64,000 nt of DNA from Ancistrus triradiatus (lineage: Eukaryota; Chordata; Actinopteri; Siluriformes; Loricariidae): NCBI GenBank assembly GCA_025084515.1, contig JAJAGP010001474.1, positions 1 to 64,000 of the forward strand, read 5' to 3'. Shown in pieces: positions 1-12,745 of the stretch (position 1 is its first letter; each line of letters starts with the position of its first letter). Made by a program: the position numbers and the translations under genes. A model generated the notes under the pieces. It was given only the letters and a program-made list of their open reading frames with translations. It did no database searches and was not told the origin of the DNA.

Positions 1-365
1 AGCAATTACAAACAACCAATTTCTGAAAGCTTTGCAAGTTCGAACCTTGTTGATGCTTAGGAGAACGTTTCCTTCTGCAGGTGTTTCAAAGCTGGTTGGC
101 GTCTCTTTACATGGTTTGGATGCAACAGTTGGACTGACAGGACTTTGGGGTGAGTGGGGTGTAAAACATGGTGCTGGTGGTTTTCCAGCACCAGGGCTCA
201 TTGGAGATGGAAGGAGCGTGGTTGGAGAAAGAGTAAGGTTAGCCTGCAAGAAGAGAGCGACATTAAAGTACTTAAATATTACTTAAATCGTAATCTTGTC
301 TGTATCCACCAGAGCTGCAGCATACTGTTACAATCATAACCATGTGAACCCTTTTCAGTTATAGA
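1..365. other. unassigned left edge
   Basis: An 84-codon open frame (32-286, plus) and a possible AG at about 83-84 are visible, but the peptide is not one I recognise. It runs straight into an L2 3' end, so it may be LINE-associated sequence. Confidence 0.2.

Positions 366-525
366 GATTCCTGGAATTTCCTTGCCACTGACGCCCTAGG
401 CTTGCTCAATTTGGGATTGGACGTAGTTATTAGGAGATAATCTAAACTTGTAAAGTTGCTTTGAGACAATGCTCCATTGTAAAAAGCGCTATATAAATAG
501 ATCTGACTTGACTTGACTTGAATTA
366..525 (+). mobile_element. L2-type LINE 3' end
   Basis: It carries the conserved tail: a 'ttgccactgacgccctaggc' region, then 'ctttgagacaatgctcc', 'aaaagcgctatataaat' and a terminal (cttga)n run. Only the 3' end is kept, as usual for 5'-truncated LINEs. 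Confidence 0.75.

Positions 526-894
526 CTCATAATGTGATCTGATCTTTATCCTTGTCATAATATTAGACAAACAAAATCTTCACTGAACACATGGACCAAT
601 CATATTACTATTTTTGGGGGCAGTAATTTCGTCTTTAAGAGAAGGAACTTCCTTTTTAGATTATCATTACCTAGCATAAAGGTTGTAGTTGGCTTTGCAT
701 TATGTAGCATGATTACTGGCAAGGACAGAAGAAACCATGGAACCGGGTTCAAATGCAAAACAATTTCGCTTAGACTAAACAGGTTAACGTTCAAGCTCTT
801 GACTATATGGTATATAAGGCAATCGAACAATAGCACAAAGTTCAGTGTAAAGTGTTGAATAAAAAAATAAAAAATGTGGAAGTCTCTGGGTATG
526..894. other. no recognisable feature
   Basis: AT-rich sequence. A 99-codon minus-strand frame (600-899) has a hydrophobic, low-complexity product and no family resemblance. Confidence 0.3.

Positions 895-1054
895 GGCAAT
901 GGTGGGTCAGTGGTTTAGGCTCTGGATAATTAATCCAAAGTTTCTGAGTTAAAATCTTGGCCCTTAAGTAAGGCGATTAACCTTCAACTGCTCAGTTAAT
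1001 TGCTCTGGAAACTGACTTCTGCTATTTGCTATGAATGTAATGTGACATAATGCC
895..1054 (+). repeat. degenerate tRNA-derived SINE
   Basis: It holds 'gtcagtggtttaggctctgg' (A-box region), 'tctgagttaaaatcttgg' and 'cccttaagtaaggcgattaa', matching in order the better SINE copies at 10270 and 14655. Confidence 0.5.

Positions 1055-1840
1055 TGTGTCTTTCCACTAGAGGGCGACACAGCCACGTGACCGAAAATTG
1101 TGAATAAGCCGGCTCTGCTTAAGTAACAAAAAACAGACCTACCTGTAGTTTCTCAATAAGTGCCGAGTTCCTGTTCTTTCTAGGAGGGTTGGAGCTGGCT
1201 TCTGATTTCTTTTGCTTAAAGGAGAACAACACACATTTCATGTATAACTGTAATCATATAATAATAAGAAGAGGAAGGCCAAATGCAGCACAACTTCTCC
1301 TTACACTCACTTCGCAGTAATGAAGCTGACTTGTTTGCGCACTATCACTGCTATCCTTTATAGCAAACGAAGATCTAACAAATACTTTTATCTCACCTCA
1401 TCCTGGCCCTGAGTCGCATCATTACTGGTAGGGAGCTGCAGAGTGCGTGGAGGTCTTCTCCGTACGGGCTTGTTCTGAAACGGTAAAATTAAGTTCTGAT
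1501 TCTGTTATCTACAAGATGGAGCTAGGACAAAATGAAATCAAAACCCTCTGTATGTATACCCATACACCACATAATCAAACATTTTTGCTATCAAAGTTTT
1601 CCTTATTTAATTCTAAGGCTAAAGCTGACGGAGTAAATGAAGCTTCAGCCACCAGTTGAACATTGTACATACTGCATGTCTAAATCATCCCACTCTCCTC
1701 AAAAGACCGGTGACAGAGTACCACATCTGCTTCCCAACATGGATTTTTTTTTTTTACTTTACCTTCAATATACTGTTAGCTTAATTAAATTAAATGGTCG
1801 CTCATGGTAATAAATGTAATTTAACTAATTATAATTAACA
1055..1840. other. no recognisable feature
   Basis: Unique-looking intergenic sequence. A 70-codon plus-strand frame (1447-1659) has no recognisable domain. Confidence 0.3.

Positions 1841-1880
1841 TTTTATTATTATTCATTATTATTATTATTATTATTATTAT

Positions 1881-1915
<35 letters not shown>
1841..1915. repeat. compound trinucleotide microsatellite (ATT)n(AGT)n
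   Basis: An ATT run to about 1881 passes directly into about eleven AGT units. Confidence 0.95.

Positions 1916-1916
1916 T

Positions 1917-2240
1917 GGGAGGCCTGGTTGTGCAGGGTTAGTGCATTCTCAGCAACCTCACAGCTCCAGAGATCATCGATTTGATTCCTGGCCTGTGTGG
2001 AGTTTGTATGTTCTCCCCCATGTTAGTGGTTTCCTCTGGGTCTTCCAGTTTATTCCTGCATTCCAAAGCCATATGCTATGTCAGCTGGTGCCTCTGAAGT
2101 GTCATAGACTGAGAGAGTAAGTGTGTCTGTATGCGCCCTGTGATTGGCACTCTGTAAATCCACCTGGTGCCCTGTGCTACTGTAAGGCCCCAGGCTCCCC
2201 ACAACCCTGAGCTGGAATAAGCTGGTTTTGAAATGTGAAT
1917..2240 (+). repeat. tRNA-headed dispersed repeat (SINE-like, type 2)
   Basis: The tRNA-like head ('ggttgtgcagggttagtgca', 'tttgattcctgg') is followed by the body 'tgtggagtttgtatgttctc' and the end 'ccctgagctggaataagctg'. 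This is a common teleost repeat; reversed copies lie at 12750, 24650, 30595, 40410, 40750 and 42410, and a forward copy at 62820. Confidence 0.65.

Positions 2241-2395
2241 AAATTAATTAATTATTATTATGATGGTCTAGTGGGTCCAATAAACTAGTCCACCAATGCA
2301 ATGGGTTTTTGAGGCCAATTAATTTATTTAGTGAAATATTTTTATTATGTATATGTTTGGAGGAAAAGATATAAAAATAAAATAACTTTGTCCTC

Positions 2396-2620
2396 TGATA
2401 ATAATAATAATAATAACAACAACAATGACAATTATTGTTATTCTTGTTATAAAATTATTATCATTAAAAGTAGCTGTAGTAGTAATTGGTGTTATTAATA
2501 CTACTACAACTACTTTTTTTAAATAATAATAATAATAGTAATAAATATAATAACAATAATAATAATAATAATTATTATTATTATTATTATTATTGTTATT
2601 ATTATTATTATTATTATAAC
2396..2620. repeat. AAT/ATT-rich microsatellite cluster
   Basis: Several (AAT)n and (ATT)n runs in both orientations, separated by about 100 bases of irregular AT-rich sequence. 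The inverted runs could fold into hairpins. Confidence 0.9.

Positions 2621-3584
2621 ACTGTCATGCACCTGCAAACTTGACCAGATCCATTCAGCGGTTCTAGCTCAAAAATCTTTTTTTTTTCTTTTTTTTCCTG
2701 TTATAAATCTAAACTAGTCTAAAAGAAAACAATCGTTCAAACAGTCGTTCCTGCTATTAGGTAGCTGCTGCTGTTCTTTCAGCTTTTGGTATTATTTATG
2801 ATATTATTATTGCAACACAAACCACAAGCACATCTGTTTGAGATTGCATAACTCAGGCTAAGGAGTGTGTGAGATCTTTTGCAGTTTGCACAATGCTAAA
2901 ACAATAACTTCCCTTTCTTACCCACATTATCTTTACAGCTCCTATGTAAACCTAAAGATACAAAACCCCAAGCATGTTGGTCATATTTGGTGTAAAAGCT
3001 GCTTGTACTGGGTAAAATTTGCACTTGGGACTAATTAGATCTAAAATTGTAGGTGAAAACAAGATCAGCAAAAGTGAACATTCGGGTAAAACCAGTTGCT
3101 TTACAGAAGACATCAATCATTACATTCAAGGAAGAAATTAAATATAACGGAAAGGAGAGGAGCAAGTAAACACATCAGAGTGAAAGCCAGAGAGCATGAC
3201 CTGGGTTTGCAACTCCAGCAGGTACTGGATAGGAAAAGGACTGCAGAAAGGAAAGAATTACCATTGATCATGTAAAAAAGCAGTGAAAGTCAAAGAACAA
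3301 GTGCTGGAAAGAATCAATTTAAAGCTCTGCAGAAAGTGACGCAGTGAAATCAATAAATTAATTGTGAATTACCCAACCTGTGCTAACACTGAGAACACAG
3401 TATCTATGACTGCAGAGCTTTAAATTCAAATGCTGGAAATTCCAGTACATTTAAGTATTAAATTAAAATTGCATGCCATGGGTTTGAGTTGGAAGTCTTC
3501 AGTGGGACTTGTGGAATGTGGTCAAACGATAGAAATATGTAATCATGATGAAGCACATGAGCTTTGTAGCATTAATCACAAAGT
2621..3584. other. no recognisable feature
   Basis: Intergenic sequence with short T runs near 2680. I see neither coding potential nor a known repeat. Confidence 0.3.

Positions 3585-3775
3585 TAACTCAGATTTATTT
3601 CTATAGCACTTTTTACAATAGAGCATGGTCTCAAACCAGCTCTACAATTGTCTTCTCATCTAGGCCCAAAGCCCTAACTGACCAAAACCTAGGGAGACGG
3701 TGGCTCCTTAAACGTTATACGGAAGAAAAATTTAATTTGAATGAAAAGACCTGGGCTACAACTGGGAGCTAAAAC
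3585..3775 (-). mobile_element. L2-type LINE 3' end, decayed
   Basis: In reverse it carries 'tatttctatagcacttttta', 'acaatagagcatggtctcaa' and 'cctagggagacggtggct', the same tail as at 366 and 4238 but more diverged. Confidence 0.65.

Positions 3776-4237
3776 TGTAAATGGGAGGCAAAAACATACC
3801 TTAGAGAGATGCTGATGTGTAATAATACTTGCCATATTGTATTAAAGTGTGAATTGCACATAGAAGGACAGAGGCAGGTACAGTTTAAGCAAAGGTTCAG
3901 AAAGTAAGACTAAAAAAGGAATAAGGAAGGAAGTTGAGATTGATCAGTTTCACTCCAAGAAGGCCTCACCCCCGTCATCTGCTGTAGAAGGGGGCGTTTG
4001 AACAACTGAACCTTCCAGCCAGCTCAGCTACGGAGCGCCTCGGCCCCTGCCGAAATACATCAATGTTAGAGGAGTGTAAACGAGAGCCGTGAGGTCCCAA
4101 CAGCTGCTGAAAGAGGGAAGGAAACTGAAGTGGGTACCAGAAAGGTGCCAATCCTTATATGGCTCCATTGTTATCCATAATTAGATATGTTTCGTTTGAA
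4201 ATAATTCGCTGATGTGACTGAATCAGTGTTGCAATTG
3776..4237. other. no recognisable feature
   Basis: Contains a GC-richer stretch (about 3960-4060) without an open frame or repeat that I recognise. Confidence 0.3.

Positions 4238-4490
4238 CCAAGTCAAGTCAGATTTATTTATATAGCGCTTTTTTACAATGGAGCATTGTCTCAAAGCAAC
4301 TTTACAAGTTTAGATTATCTCTTAATAACTACGTCCAATCCCAAATTGAGCAAGCCTAGGGCGACAGTGGCAAGGAAAAACTCCCTAGTTCTAGGAAGAA
4401 ACCTTGGGAGGACCAAGACTCAAAAAGGGACCCAACCTCCTTGGGCGGCGTAGATGATAAATCTAAGAGCGAACTAAAGTCATGGAGTCA
4238..4490 (-). mobile_element. L2-type LINE 3' end
   Basis: Begins 'aagtcaagtcagatttattt', then 'tatagcgctttttt', 'caagcctagggcgacagtgg' and 'caacctccttgggcggcgta'. It mirrors the end of the LINE at 24290-24560 in detail. 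Confidence 0.8.

Positions 4491-4554
4491 AAGTTCAATT
4501 GTCAATATTTGGGGTGAATCCAGGACTGACCCACTCAAAAGGAGTTGCTTCCAG

Positions 4555-4712
4555 TGTTTCTGTGTATGCATTTGAAGTCCAGGATTTAAATCCCACCTCT
4601 GCCAGGCTGCCACTGTTGGTCCTTGAGCAAGACACTTAATCCACAATTGCTTGGACTGGAACAACTAACAAATTGTATCAGTCGCTCTGGATAAGGGTAC
4701 AAGATGTACAAT
4555..4712 (+). repeat. tRNA-derived SINE, 5'-truncated
   Basis: Has 'aaatcccacctctgccaggc', 'ccttgagcaagacacttaat' and 'gtcgctctggataagggt', the body and tail of the SINE at 14655. Confidence 0.7.

Positions 4713-4937
4713 AATCCTTTAAAACACATTTTAGTTTACCATTTTACTAAGCTATTAGATGCCGGCACATCTAGATAAAACAAATCAGTAAACATATCTG
4801 AAGTGTTTACCTGAACTAAGAGAAATGACTTGAATCACCGAAAAGATACAAACTTCATCTTTTATTTTTGTTTAACCATTTTTTTAGTAATTTGTTAGCA
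4901 AAACATTAGTAAAAAAAGTTGTAAATGTCTTCAAGTG

Positions 4938-5265
4938 CACTCAGGTGTTGCAGTGGTCTAAGAATCTAGCCTGCTACGGGAGAGACCTTGGTCAAATCTC
5001 GGTGGTTAATCCAGCCTGGCAATGCACCACACAGACACAACTGGTTTGCAGTGACATTGCCTCCAACAGATGATCGAGAAGGCGAACGGACATGGTGAGC
5101 TTAGTCCGTTACTCAATGCAGATTCACTGTTGCTGCAGAAGTCCACCATCTACCAGTGAAAAGAAGTGGTCAGTGGCCATGGGTTGAGTGGAGGAAGCCT
5201 CCTGCATATGGTAGAGGATGTCGATCGATTAGGAAATTGGACCCCGCCCAAAAATAACAATACCA
4938..5265 (+). repeat. candidate SINE with tRNA-like head
   Basis: It starts 'gtgttgcagtggtctaag' with a later 'ggtcaaatctc' at B-box-like spacing. The rest is about 250 bases ending 'ggaccccgcccaaaaataac'. No second copy was noticed in this window, so the call is tentative. Confidence 0.35.

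Positions 5266-6423
5266 GACAATTAAACTAAAAAAAAAACAACTCTAAATGT
5301 CTCCAAGTATCACAAATTCATATCACCAACCAATACAATATACTCAAACTACTGTACTCAAAACAACTACTACTAATGTACTACAGACTACTTCAACAAA
5401 ACCATGTTAGCTTCTTCAAGGAGCAGTTTGTACATTTTAAGCCCAAGGTGAACTGTCATAACAAAAAAGGTTGCCTTTTAGAGATAATGGTTGCAGCTAA
5501 GCATTTTTATTACACTTCAGGTTGAAGGAAGTTTCCAGGCCTGAAAAACATAAACAGCCGGCTGACCAGAAGAAACCAGTGAGATCTGATTAATGGAAAG
5601 ATTAAGAACTTTGCAAAATGCACTTCCAAATATCTTTCAGACGTTATGAAGGACCACAACAAAGACTAATGTTACTGCATCTCTAGTCATGACACTTGAT
5701 TTAGATCAGACAAAGTAAGGTTTTCTCTTCCAAAACAGGAAGTCATGATCAATTGCATTGCCGCCTTTGAGCAGCAAAAACCCCTCTATCTAGCCATGTG
5801 TTGGGCTAGTTGGAGCAAGTTCTTGTTGAGTGTGCTACAGTGCTGAGGAGTATTCTGCTATTCTGGATGCCTCAGTTTATTTCAATACACTTCTGATACT
5901 CTCAGTCAGCACCACAGCACTACTTAGAAATGCTACCCACCATTTGCTGTGTAACAGAGTTACAAGAGGGTTGGGGTAAAGTCTGAGCAGGAGTCAGTTT
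6001 ACTTTGATGCCTGTGTGTAATCTACCAATTCCCGGATTGCACTGACCTCATTCAGGATAAGCCCTTACTCATTTCACTCTCAGTCTCGCACTATCCTTTT
6101 TATCTCAGTCTGTCAGCCCTACACTTCAGTAAAATCTACTCTACTTGTTGGGTCATCTATTAGACATTCTGTATCTGAGCTGCTGTCCAACTTGAACACT
6201 GTCCCAGTGGGTAAAGGTTCCTGGAACAAACAACAGAAAGCTATGAATGTTGTATTTCCCAAGAAATATCTCACTCTGAAGTTACAGGCCTTCACAATAT
6301 GCAGAAACAGAAGTCTCTTTGACATCTGTACACTAGCTGATGGTATACACCTAAGCAATCCATTTATAACACTGGAAAAGAAGGAAAGCAAGGTATTCAG
6401 CTATCATGTTTACCATCTACCTA
5266..6423. other. no recognisable feature
   Basis: Intergenic sequence. The overlapping frames near 6119-6521 on both strands resemble nothing I know, and one runs into the MITE at 6424. Confidence 0.3.

Positions 6424-6655
6424 TACAGTGGTACCTTGGTTCTTGTCATAGATGTGAACATAGAGAAAAACACGGTAAACACAGCGGAGATCTTCACAAA
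6501 ACTGAAAGTCGTGCTGCTTGACTCATACCAGTTTAAGCAAGTGTGCCGAGTACCGAGCTAACGGCAAGAACCGAGACAAATTATTCTAGTCAAAATGCAT
6601 TGAGAATCGAATTCGACGAGTTCTGAGGTGGTCGAGAACCAAGGTACCATTTGTA
6424..6655. mobile_element. MITE with 'cagtggtaccttggttct' inverted ends
   Basis: The left end 'tacagtggtaccttggttct' and the right end 'gagaaccaaggtaccatttg' are inverted copies about 230 bp apart, flanked by TA. The interior is non-coding. It is a Tc1/mariner-type non-autonomous element by its TA ends and size. Confidence 0.65.

Positions 6656-6834
6656 TATTGACAAATTCCACCTTCTATGCTATGTTTCACTCCATACTGA
6701 CAAGCAGACCCATGGTTGGAAAATTGTGATGCCAGGTTGTTGACAATGGAGCTGGATGTCCAAAAAAATTGCCCATGGGCTATGGGTAGGTACAGCTGAT
6801 ACTAATTTCTAATCAGAACGTTTAAGTACTAGCA

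Positions 6835-6945
6835 TTTCCAAGTTGCCAGTGTTGGCCTTTTGGACAGAGCTTTTAACCTCCAGCTGCTATGTGCAGTTGT
6901 AAGTCACTCTGGATAAGGGTGTCTGCTAAATGCTGTAAATGAATT
6835..6945 (+). repeat. SINE tail fragment
   Basis: Has 'agtcactctggataagggtg' followed by 'tctgctaaatgctgtaaatg', preceded by a diverged body. Confidence 0.65.

Positions 6946-7037
6946 AAATGAATGTTGTGAACGATTCTTGACTGTCATCTCAGTTTGCACCACAGAATTC
7001 AGCGACACTGTGAAAAGGATGACATTATTCATTCATT

Positions 7038-7150
7038 CATAGTGGTACCTTGGTCGAGTGCTAAAAAGGAGTACTGAGAGAATTCTTCCCATAAGGAATA
7101 ATGTAAATGGAATTAAGCCATTCCAGCCCCCCAGAAAATCCACAATATAT
7038..7150 (+). mobile_element. half copy of the 6424 MITE family
   Basis: Begins 'catagtggtaccttggtcga' and continues with MITE-like sequence ('attcttcccataaggaataa'). 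The right inverted end is missing. Confidence 0.45.

Positions 7151-8446
7151 ATTATCCACAATAAATATATCAACAAAAAACAATTCGAAAATTAGAAAAA
7201 AAACAATAATTAGATGAAATATAAGCACTATCGTTTATTACAGCTAAATACATTAATCGCTATCGGTTTCCTTTTTGGTTGGCAGTTATCCATAACCTTA
7301 TTATTATCCTTCTTATCCAAAACTATTGCTTGTAACCCCATGTCCAGTCCAATGTGACTGACTGACTGAGTACATTTCATTTTTCTGCAAAACTTTCTGT
7401 TAATGTTCTGTACACACCACAGCTAGACAAAAGTGATCCGAGTGCATTGAGTCAATTCGATTTGTGCTGAACAGCTGGCCTGGCTTGCAGAGCAGGGAGA
7501 GTCATGCGTACCTCTCTAGGGCAGGGTGTAGACCCTCTTCCCCTGAGAACAAATGGATAAGTTATCTGAGTTGCACAGCTGTGTCTCAGCCTGGTCTAAT
7601 TGAACCCATCACCCCATAAGTAATGACATGGGTTTATGGCACAATTCAGCAAGTGTTTTTAAACCTTCACCTCTTTAGATAAACACGAGAGAGAAACCAA
7701 AAGACAGCAATATTTTCCTGGACTGTATCTTAACAGCGAAAAAGCAGACTGAGCCTCAATCACAGATTGTGCTAGGGATAGATTTATAGTCGCCGAACAT
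7801 TAATGCATCGTAACAGTAGGTTAGTTATTCTCTATAGACCTACATTGAGAGATATTGAAAGAATGGGATTTGTGTGTTGCTTTGTCAGACATCAGGATTG
7901 GCTGTACAGGAGTCAAAAAGCACATGATTCAACATCCTATTTTTTGAAGATGAATTCAGTTTCCTCCGGTTTGAGGTAACAGTAACTGGTTGTTGCCAGA
8001 TCATGTGGCTGGATCACTACAAGAACCTCCTAGGAAATACTATGAGAGGTACAAAAGTAAACTTCAGATTTTGGCATTACTAGGAAAACACATTTAGCTA
8101 CATTTAAGTAAAACCGATTTTTGGAAATCTATAATTGTTGGCCCACTACAATGGGGTTTATAGCACCGGTCTACCCACTGATTCCTGCGTTATCTAATCA
8201 GACAATCATATGGGGGCAGTGCAATGCATACATTCATTCAGCATGCCGGCAGCTTCAAACTCAGATCATACATCAGAATGTGGAAAAATGTAATCTCAGT
8301 AACTTTGAAAGTGGTACGATTGTGAGTACAGGTATGGGAGTTCCTAACCAGACAAAATAAAGGCAACAGTTTCCCCTCACACAACACCTGTATCTAATGT
8401 CTCTTGTACAGGTAGCACTACCAGGCGTGTAATGGCAATGTACATA
7151..8446. 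other. no recognisable feature
   Basis: Intergenic sequence without clear repeats; the 79-codon frame at 8121-8360 is unassigned. Confidence 0.3.

Positions 8447-8957
8447 CAGTACTGTGCAAAAGTCTTAGGCCACCATTAGGTTTGTTGTTTTAGCAATGGT
8501 ATGTATACCTTGTATACCATATTGTTTGAAAATTGGATCCCAAAATTTCAAACTTGGATTCGTCACTAAATATTAATCTTTTCCACTGATCTTCATTCCA
8601 GTCTTTGCAATCTTTAGCATGTCTTAGCCTTTTCACCTTGTTTCCCTTTCAAAAAAGTGGTTTCTTGGCTGTTACCCTTCCAAAAAGACCATTCCCGATC
8701 AAACTTTTTCGGACTATAGAAGGGTCAACTTGGCATTCTGATGAATGTGCCAGATGTATAAGGGAGGTCACACTAAATACTTGTCACTGTTGCCTATAGA
8801 AGCTCAACTTTCAACTTTAATTACTGTATACACCTTTCCTGTATTTTCTGGTTGTATTCCATTAAAGCGAGAAATAATTATATATGGTCATTATATCATT
8901 GCTAAAACAATGGTTTATCTAATCTAATGGTGGCCCAAAACCTATTATAGTACTGTA
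8447..8957 (-). mobile_element. internally deleted Tc1-like element ('cagtactgtgcaaaagtctt' ends)
   Basis: The left end 'acagtactgtgcaaaagtct' and the inverted right end near 8915-8957 ('ggtggcccaaaacct', 'tagtactgta') frame about 510 bp. In between, the minus strand encodes the transposase catalytic stretch SDESKFEILGS. Most of the transposase is missing. Confidence 0.75.

Positions 8958-10269
8958 TATAACCTATAATACACATACAGTAGTATACAGAGTATCCAAG
9001 AATTAGATCTCTGTTCAATTTCCTTTAGAAAATATTTGTGTGAAGTGCATCATGGTACCCGAATGCACCTAAACAAGTGCTAGTGACAGCAGTAGCAAGA
9101 GACAAATGAGAAGCTTTGATTTGTAAGTGAAACAAACGGTAACTATACAAAAAAAGCAGCGAATGATCCACATCTGCACCACATGATCTCTCAACTGTAC
9201 TCAGTACTGGGCTCTCTCTCTCTCTCTGTCGCTCTCTCATAATTTCATATGGGTTCTCCTACCACTGATTGCACCCAACTCTATGTTCAAGATACAACTC
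9301 CATCACACCCTCAGAGAATGACAACCTTTAATGAAACCTTTAATCTTTAATAGCCAAACGTTTTTGTTTTGCATCAAGACTCTTCTCTGTACTGGCACCA
9401 TGGTGTCAGAATGAACTTCTACTGGATGTCCAAACGGCATTTTCCCTCCATCAACCCCCGAACAGTACTTTTCAGGATGGTGTTCTTTGATTGCAGGCTA
9501 GCTGTTCTATCTTGAGGTAAGAATACAAAGCACTTCTGTCAATCACTGTGAATAAGAGTGTCTGCTAAATGCCTTAGATGTAAATGTAAATAAGTCATTA
9601 TTTTCACCCAAACGAGTAAGTATAAGCATTAGTAAGGTCTATGTAAAATAAATTATGGGGTAGCATCTACTGTGGCCAGGAGTGGTACAGAGCAGGACCA
9701 CAGTTGTGGTTCTACAGGCAAAATAACTTCTAATTATTTGCTTTTTCACAGGGCATTTTATTCTTTATATCATATTTTGTTTAAATAATAAAAGACCAAC
9801 AGCATGTACGTGCTTATGTACAGTGGCAGCTGTGTTGCTCAACAAGCAGCAATGTTCCAAATGGGTTAGACTGGTATGTGCAATCCCCAGTCATATTCAC
9901 ATTCACACCAAGTATGCAGAGCCAAAAAAGCTTTACATGAACTATAGTGAACTCTAGAATTATTAACATCGATGTTTAATTTTACCCCACATGTGACTAA
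10001 TGTCATGTGATTGACCAAAGCTCAAATGCAATCTATATGTGACTATGTTCTCACCAACAGAAAATAGTTACCAGGAAAGAATGTTATTATTATAATATGA
10101 TGTAATTAACCCTTTAGAGACCAGAAGTTGTGTTAATTACCACATGCTTTTCATAATTTTGTTGACAAAAAAAATATTGCACCCATAATGAAATGTGCGA
10201 TTGCTGCAAAACTTGGCATGTAGTTCTATCTTAGGCAGATATGGTGGCAGATATGATTACAGGTGTGGT
8958..10269. other. intergenic, with a (CT)n run and a SINE tail
   Basis: Holds (CT)n at about 9210-9238 and a short SINE tail ('tgaataagagtgtctgctaa') at 9545-9595. Nothing else was recognised. Confidence 0.4.

Positions 10270-10460
10270 CTGATTATGGTGGCCTAGCGGTTAAGGTACT
10301 GGACTATGGACCAGAAGGTCCAGGGTTCAAATCCCACCTCTGCCACGCTGCCACTGTTGGCTCCTTGAGGATACATATAGGCCCTTAACCTACAATTGAC
10401 TGTATCAATTGCAAGTCGCTCTGGATAAGGGCGTCTGCTAAATGCTGTAAATGTAAATGA
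10270..10460 (+). repeat. tRNA-derived SINE, nearly complete
   Basis: The tRNA-like head has an A-box region 'tggcctagcggttaaggtac' and a B-box 'gggttcaaatccc', followed by 'ccactgttgg' and the tail 'gtcgctctggataagggcgt' plus 'aaatgctgtaaatgtaaatg'. The tail motif belongs to the V-SINE/DANA-like group shared by many fish SINEs. Confidence 0.85.

Positions 10461-10519
10461 TTAGACACTGGGTCGTGCCACAAGAGGGCATAAAACTGCT
10501 TCCCCCGCTGCCCTACAAA

Positions 10520-11400
10520 AAGGCTCTCAGGTTCTACTTTTGGGTACTGTACCTCTTGGTGAGAGATCTTTAACTTCTAGACATGCCTCTACAATAAATG
10601 TGAAGACATTTTGCCCAGTTGACTGTCTCTGCATCATTGGACTGAGAGAAGTAGGATGGTCGGGAGTTGTTGGGAGCAGTGGTTCCGTGATGGCATGTGC
10701 ACACAGCAAACAGGTTCTGGGTGGCCCAGACAGTACAGAGGATCATTTGATCCACTGACAAGCACGAGCATCTCATTGTCTACCTCTCATTGTCTACCAT
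10801 TCAGACACAGATGGCAGTTTCTCTACACACCCCTGTCTCTGCCCGGACCAGTTCCAGGAGCTTTAGCAGAAATTTGTTGTCATGGTTCCCATTATATGTC
10901 CTGACTTTGACAGCTAGCCCTCGTCACCTTTGTTTGCAGTGGTGTCGTGAACGAGAAACCTGGACTGCTATGGACTGGAACCATATAGTCTTTAACAACA
11001 AACCAGGTTCTGTTTGGGATCCAAAAATGGTCTAGTTTGACTATGATAGCCCCATGTTGAGCACTTCATTCCTGCCTTTGCTATAGCAGCAACACACTGC
11101 CCCAAATGCTATGTGATAATCTGGGGAGCCATCGCATATGACATTCAGTCACTCCTAGCAGTGATACGAGGGACACTAACAAATCAGCTATATGTGCAGA
11201 ACATCTTCCGACATCATGTGTCACCTGTCATGTCAGGGCTTCCAACTGGATTCAACTGGTTCAGCAGGATAATGATCATCCACACACAGCTAGGGTTTCC
11301 CAGAAATGTCTCTGCCAGAATGCAACACTTCCCTGGCCTGCTCTACAGGCCCAGCAGCAACATATGTAAGCAAATGTGCTGCAGGATACCATACTGAACC
10520..11400 (+). mobile_element. Tc1-like transposase pseudogene (family A)
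   Basis: Plus-strand fragments include an N-terminal HTH-like part (IIGLREVGWS), the central LCLQWCRERETWTAMDWNHI stretch typical of Tc1 DDE transposases, and WGAIAYD. Frameshifts and stops break it into several frames, and clear terminal repeats are not seen. Related pieces lie at 33380 (reverse) and 33925. Confidence 0.75.

Positions 11401-11765
11401 TGGATGCTTCATGCCCATACTCACCTTTCTGCTCTTGTATCTCACCCGACTCAAAGTTTGATGCATATCAGCATCCAAAGTTTTGCTTTTCTGATCACCA
11501 CTGTTGTGACAAGTGGTTATTCAAGATACTGTAGCCTTCCTGTAAGCTCAAATAAGTTGTCCTCCGACCTCTGTAACAGAAGTGTTGCTTACCAATTTCA
11601 AGACTACTGTGTGCAAACTCAAGCATGTGAAAAAAACAAGGTGATATGCAGTTCCTCAATGCTCAAACCACCCTGTCCGGCACCAACAACAAACCATATG
11701 ATGTTTAAAAACCACTTAAGTCACATTTTTGTCCCATTCTGTTCCTCATAAACAGAATATTTTGA
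11401..11765 (-). mobile_element. Tc1-like fragment, family of the 36745 element
   Basis: In reverse it matches the N-terminal transposase end of the element at 36745-37797 ('atcaccactgttgtgac', 'aagtggttattcaag'). It adjoins the family A piece, forming a mosaic. Confidence 0.6.

Positions 11766-11779
11766 TCCATGTCTTTATG

Positions 11780-12742
11780 CACAGCTGATCCATGATTGGC
11801 CGACTGAATCATTGGCAAACTGTTCAGCTGTCAGGTTGTCAAGGAGAAAGCCACTGCTCTCCAAAAGAACATTGCTGCTCATCTGCAGTTTGCTAAAGAT
11901 CACGTAGACAAGTCAGAAGGCTATTGGAAGAATGTTTTCGTGGACGGATGAGACCAAAAATAGAACTTTTTGGTTTTAAAAAAAAAGCGTTATGTTTGGA
12001 GAAAGGGAAACACTGTGTTACAGCATAAATAACTCTATTCCCATCTGTGAAACATGGTGGTGGTAGTATCATGGTTTGGGCCTGTTTTGCGCATCTGGGC
12101 CAGGACGGCTTGCCATCATTGATGGAACAAACGAATTCTGAATTATATCAGAGAATTCTAAAGGAAAATGTCAGGACATCTGTTCTATGAACTGAGTCTC
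12201 AAGAGAAGGTTGGTCATGCAGCAAGACAAACGACACTAAGCACACAAAATCGTTCTACCAAAGAATGGTTTAAAGGAAGAATAAAGTTAATGTTTTGGAT
12301 GTGGCCCAGGTCCAAAACTTAGTCCAATCGAAATGCTGTGGAAGGACCTGAAGTGAGCAGTTAATGTGAGGAAACCCACCAACATCGAAGAGCTGTTCTG
12401 TATGGAGGAATGGGCTAAAATTCCTCCAAGCCGGTGTGCAGGGACTGATCAACAGTTACAGGAAACGTTTAGTTGCAGTTATTGCTGCACAGGGGGGGTC
12501 ACACCAGATACTGAAAGCAAAGGTTCACATACTTTTGGCACTCACTAATATGTAATATTGGATCATTTTCCTCAATAAATCAATGACCAAGTATAATATT
12601 TTTGTCTCAATTTGTTTAACTGGTTTCTCTTTATCTACTTTTAGGACTTGTGTTAAAATCTGATGATGTTTTAGGGTCATATTCATGCAGAAATATTAGA
12701 AAATTCTAAAGACTTCACAAACTTTCAAGCACCACTGTAGAT
11780..12742 (+). mobile_element. Tc1-like element, 5'-truncated (family C)
   Basis: Transposase remnants in order: HLQFAKDH, a WMDETK-like region broken by indels, 'ggtggtggtagtatcatggt' (GGGSIMV), and an NPIEMLW-like end. 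The right inverted end is 'ttcacaaactttcaagcacc' then 'actgta' at about 12720-12738. Frameshifts abolish any product. Confidence 0.8.

Positions 12743-12745
12743 GTC

Noticed and set aside
1447..1659. Small plus-strand frame as a gene
   Set aside because: 70 codons, no recognisable domain, no splice context or neighbours to support it.
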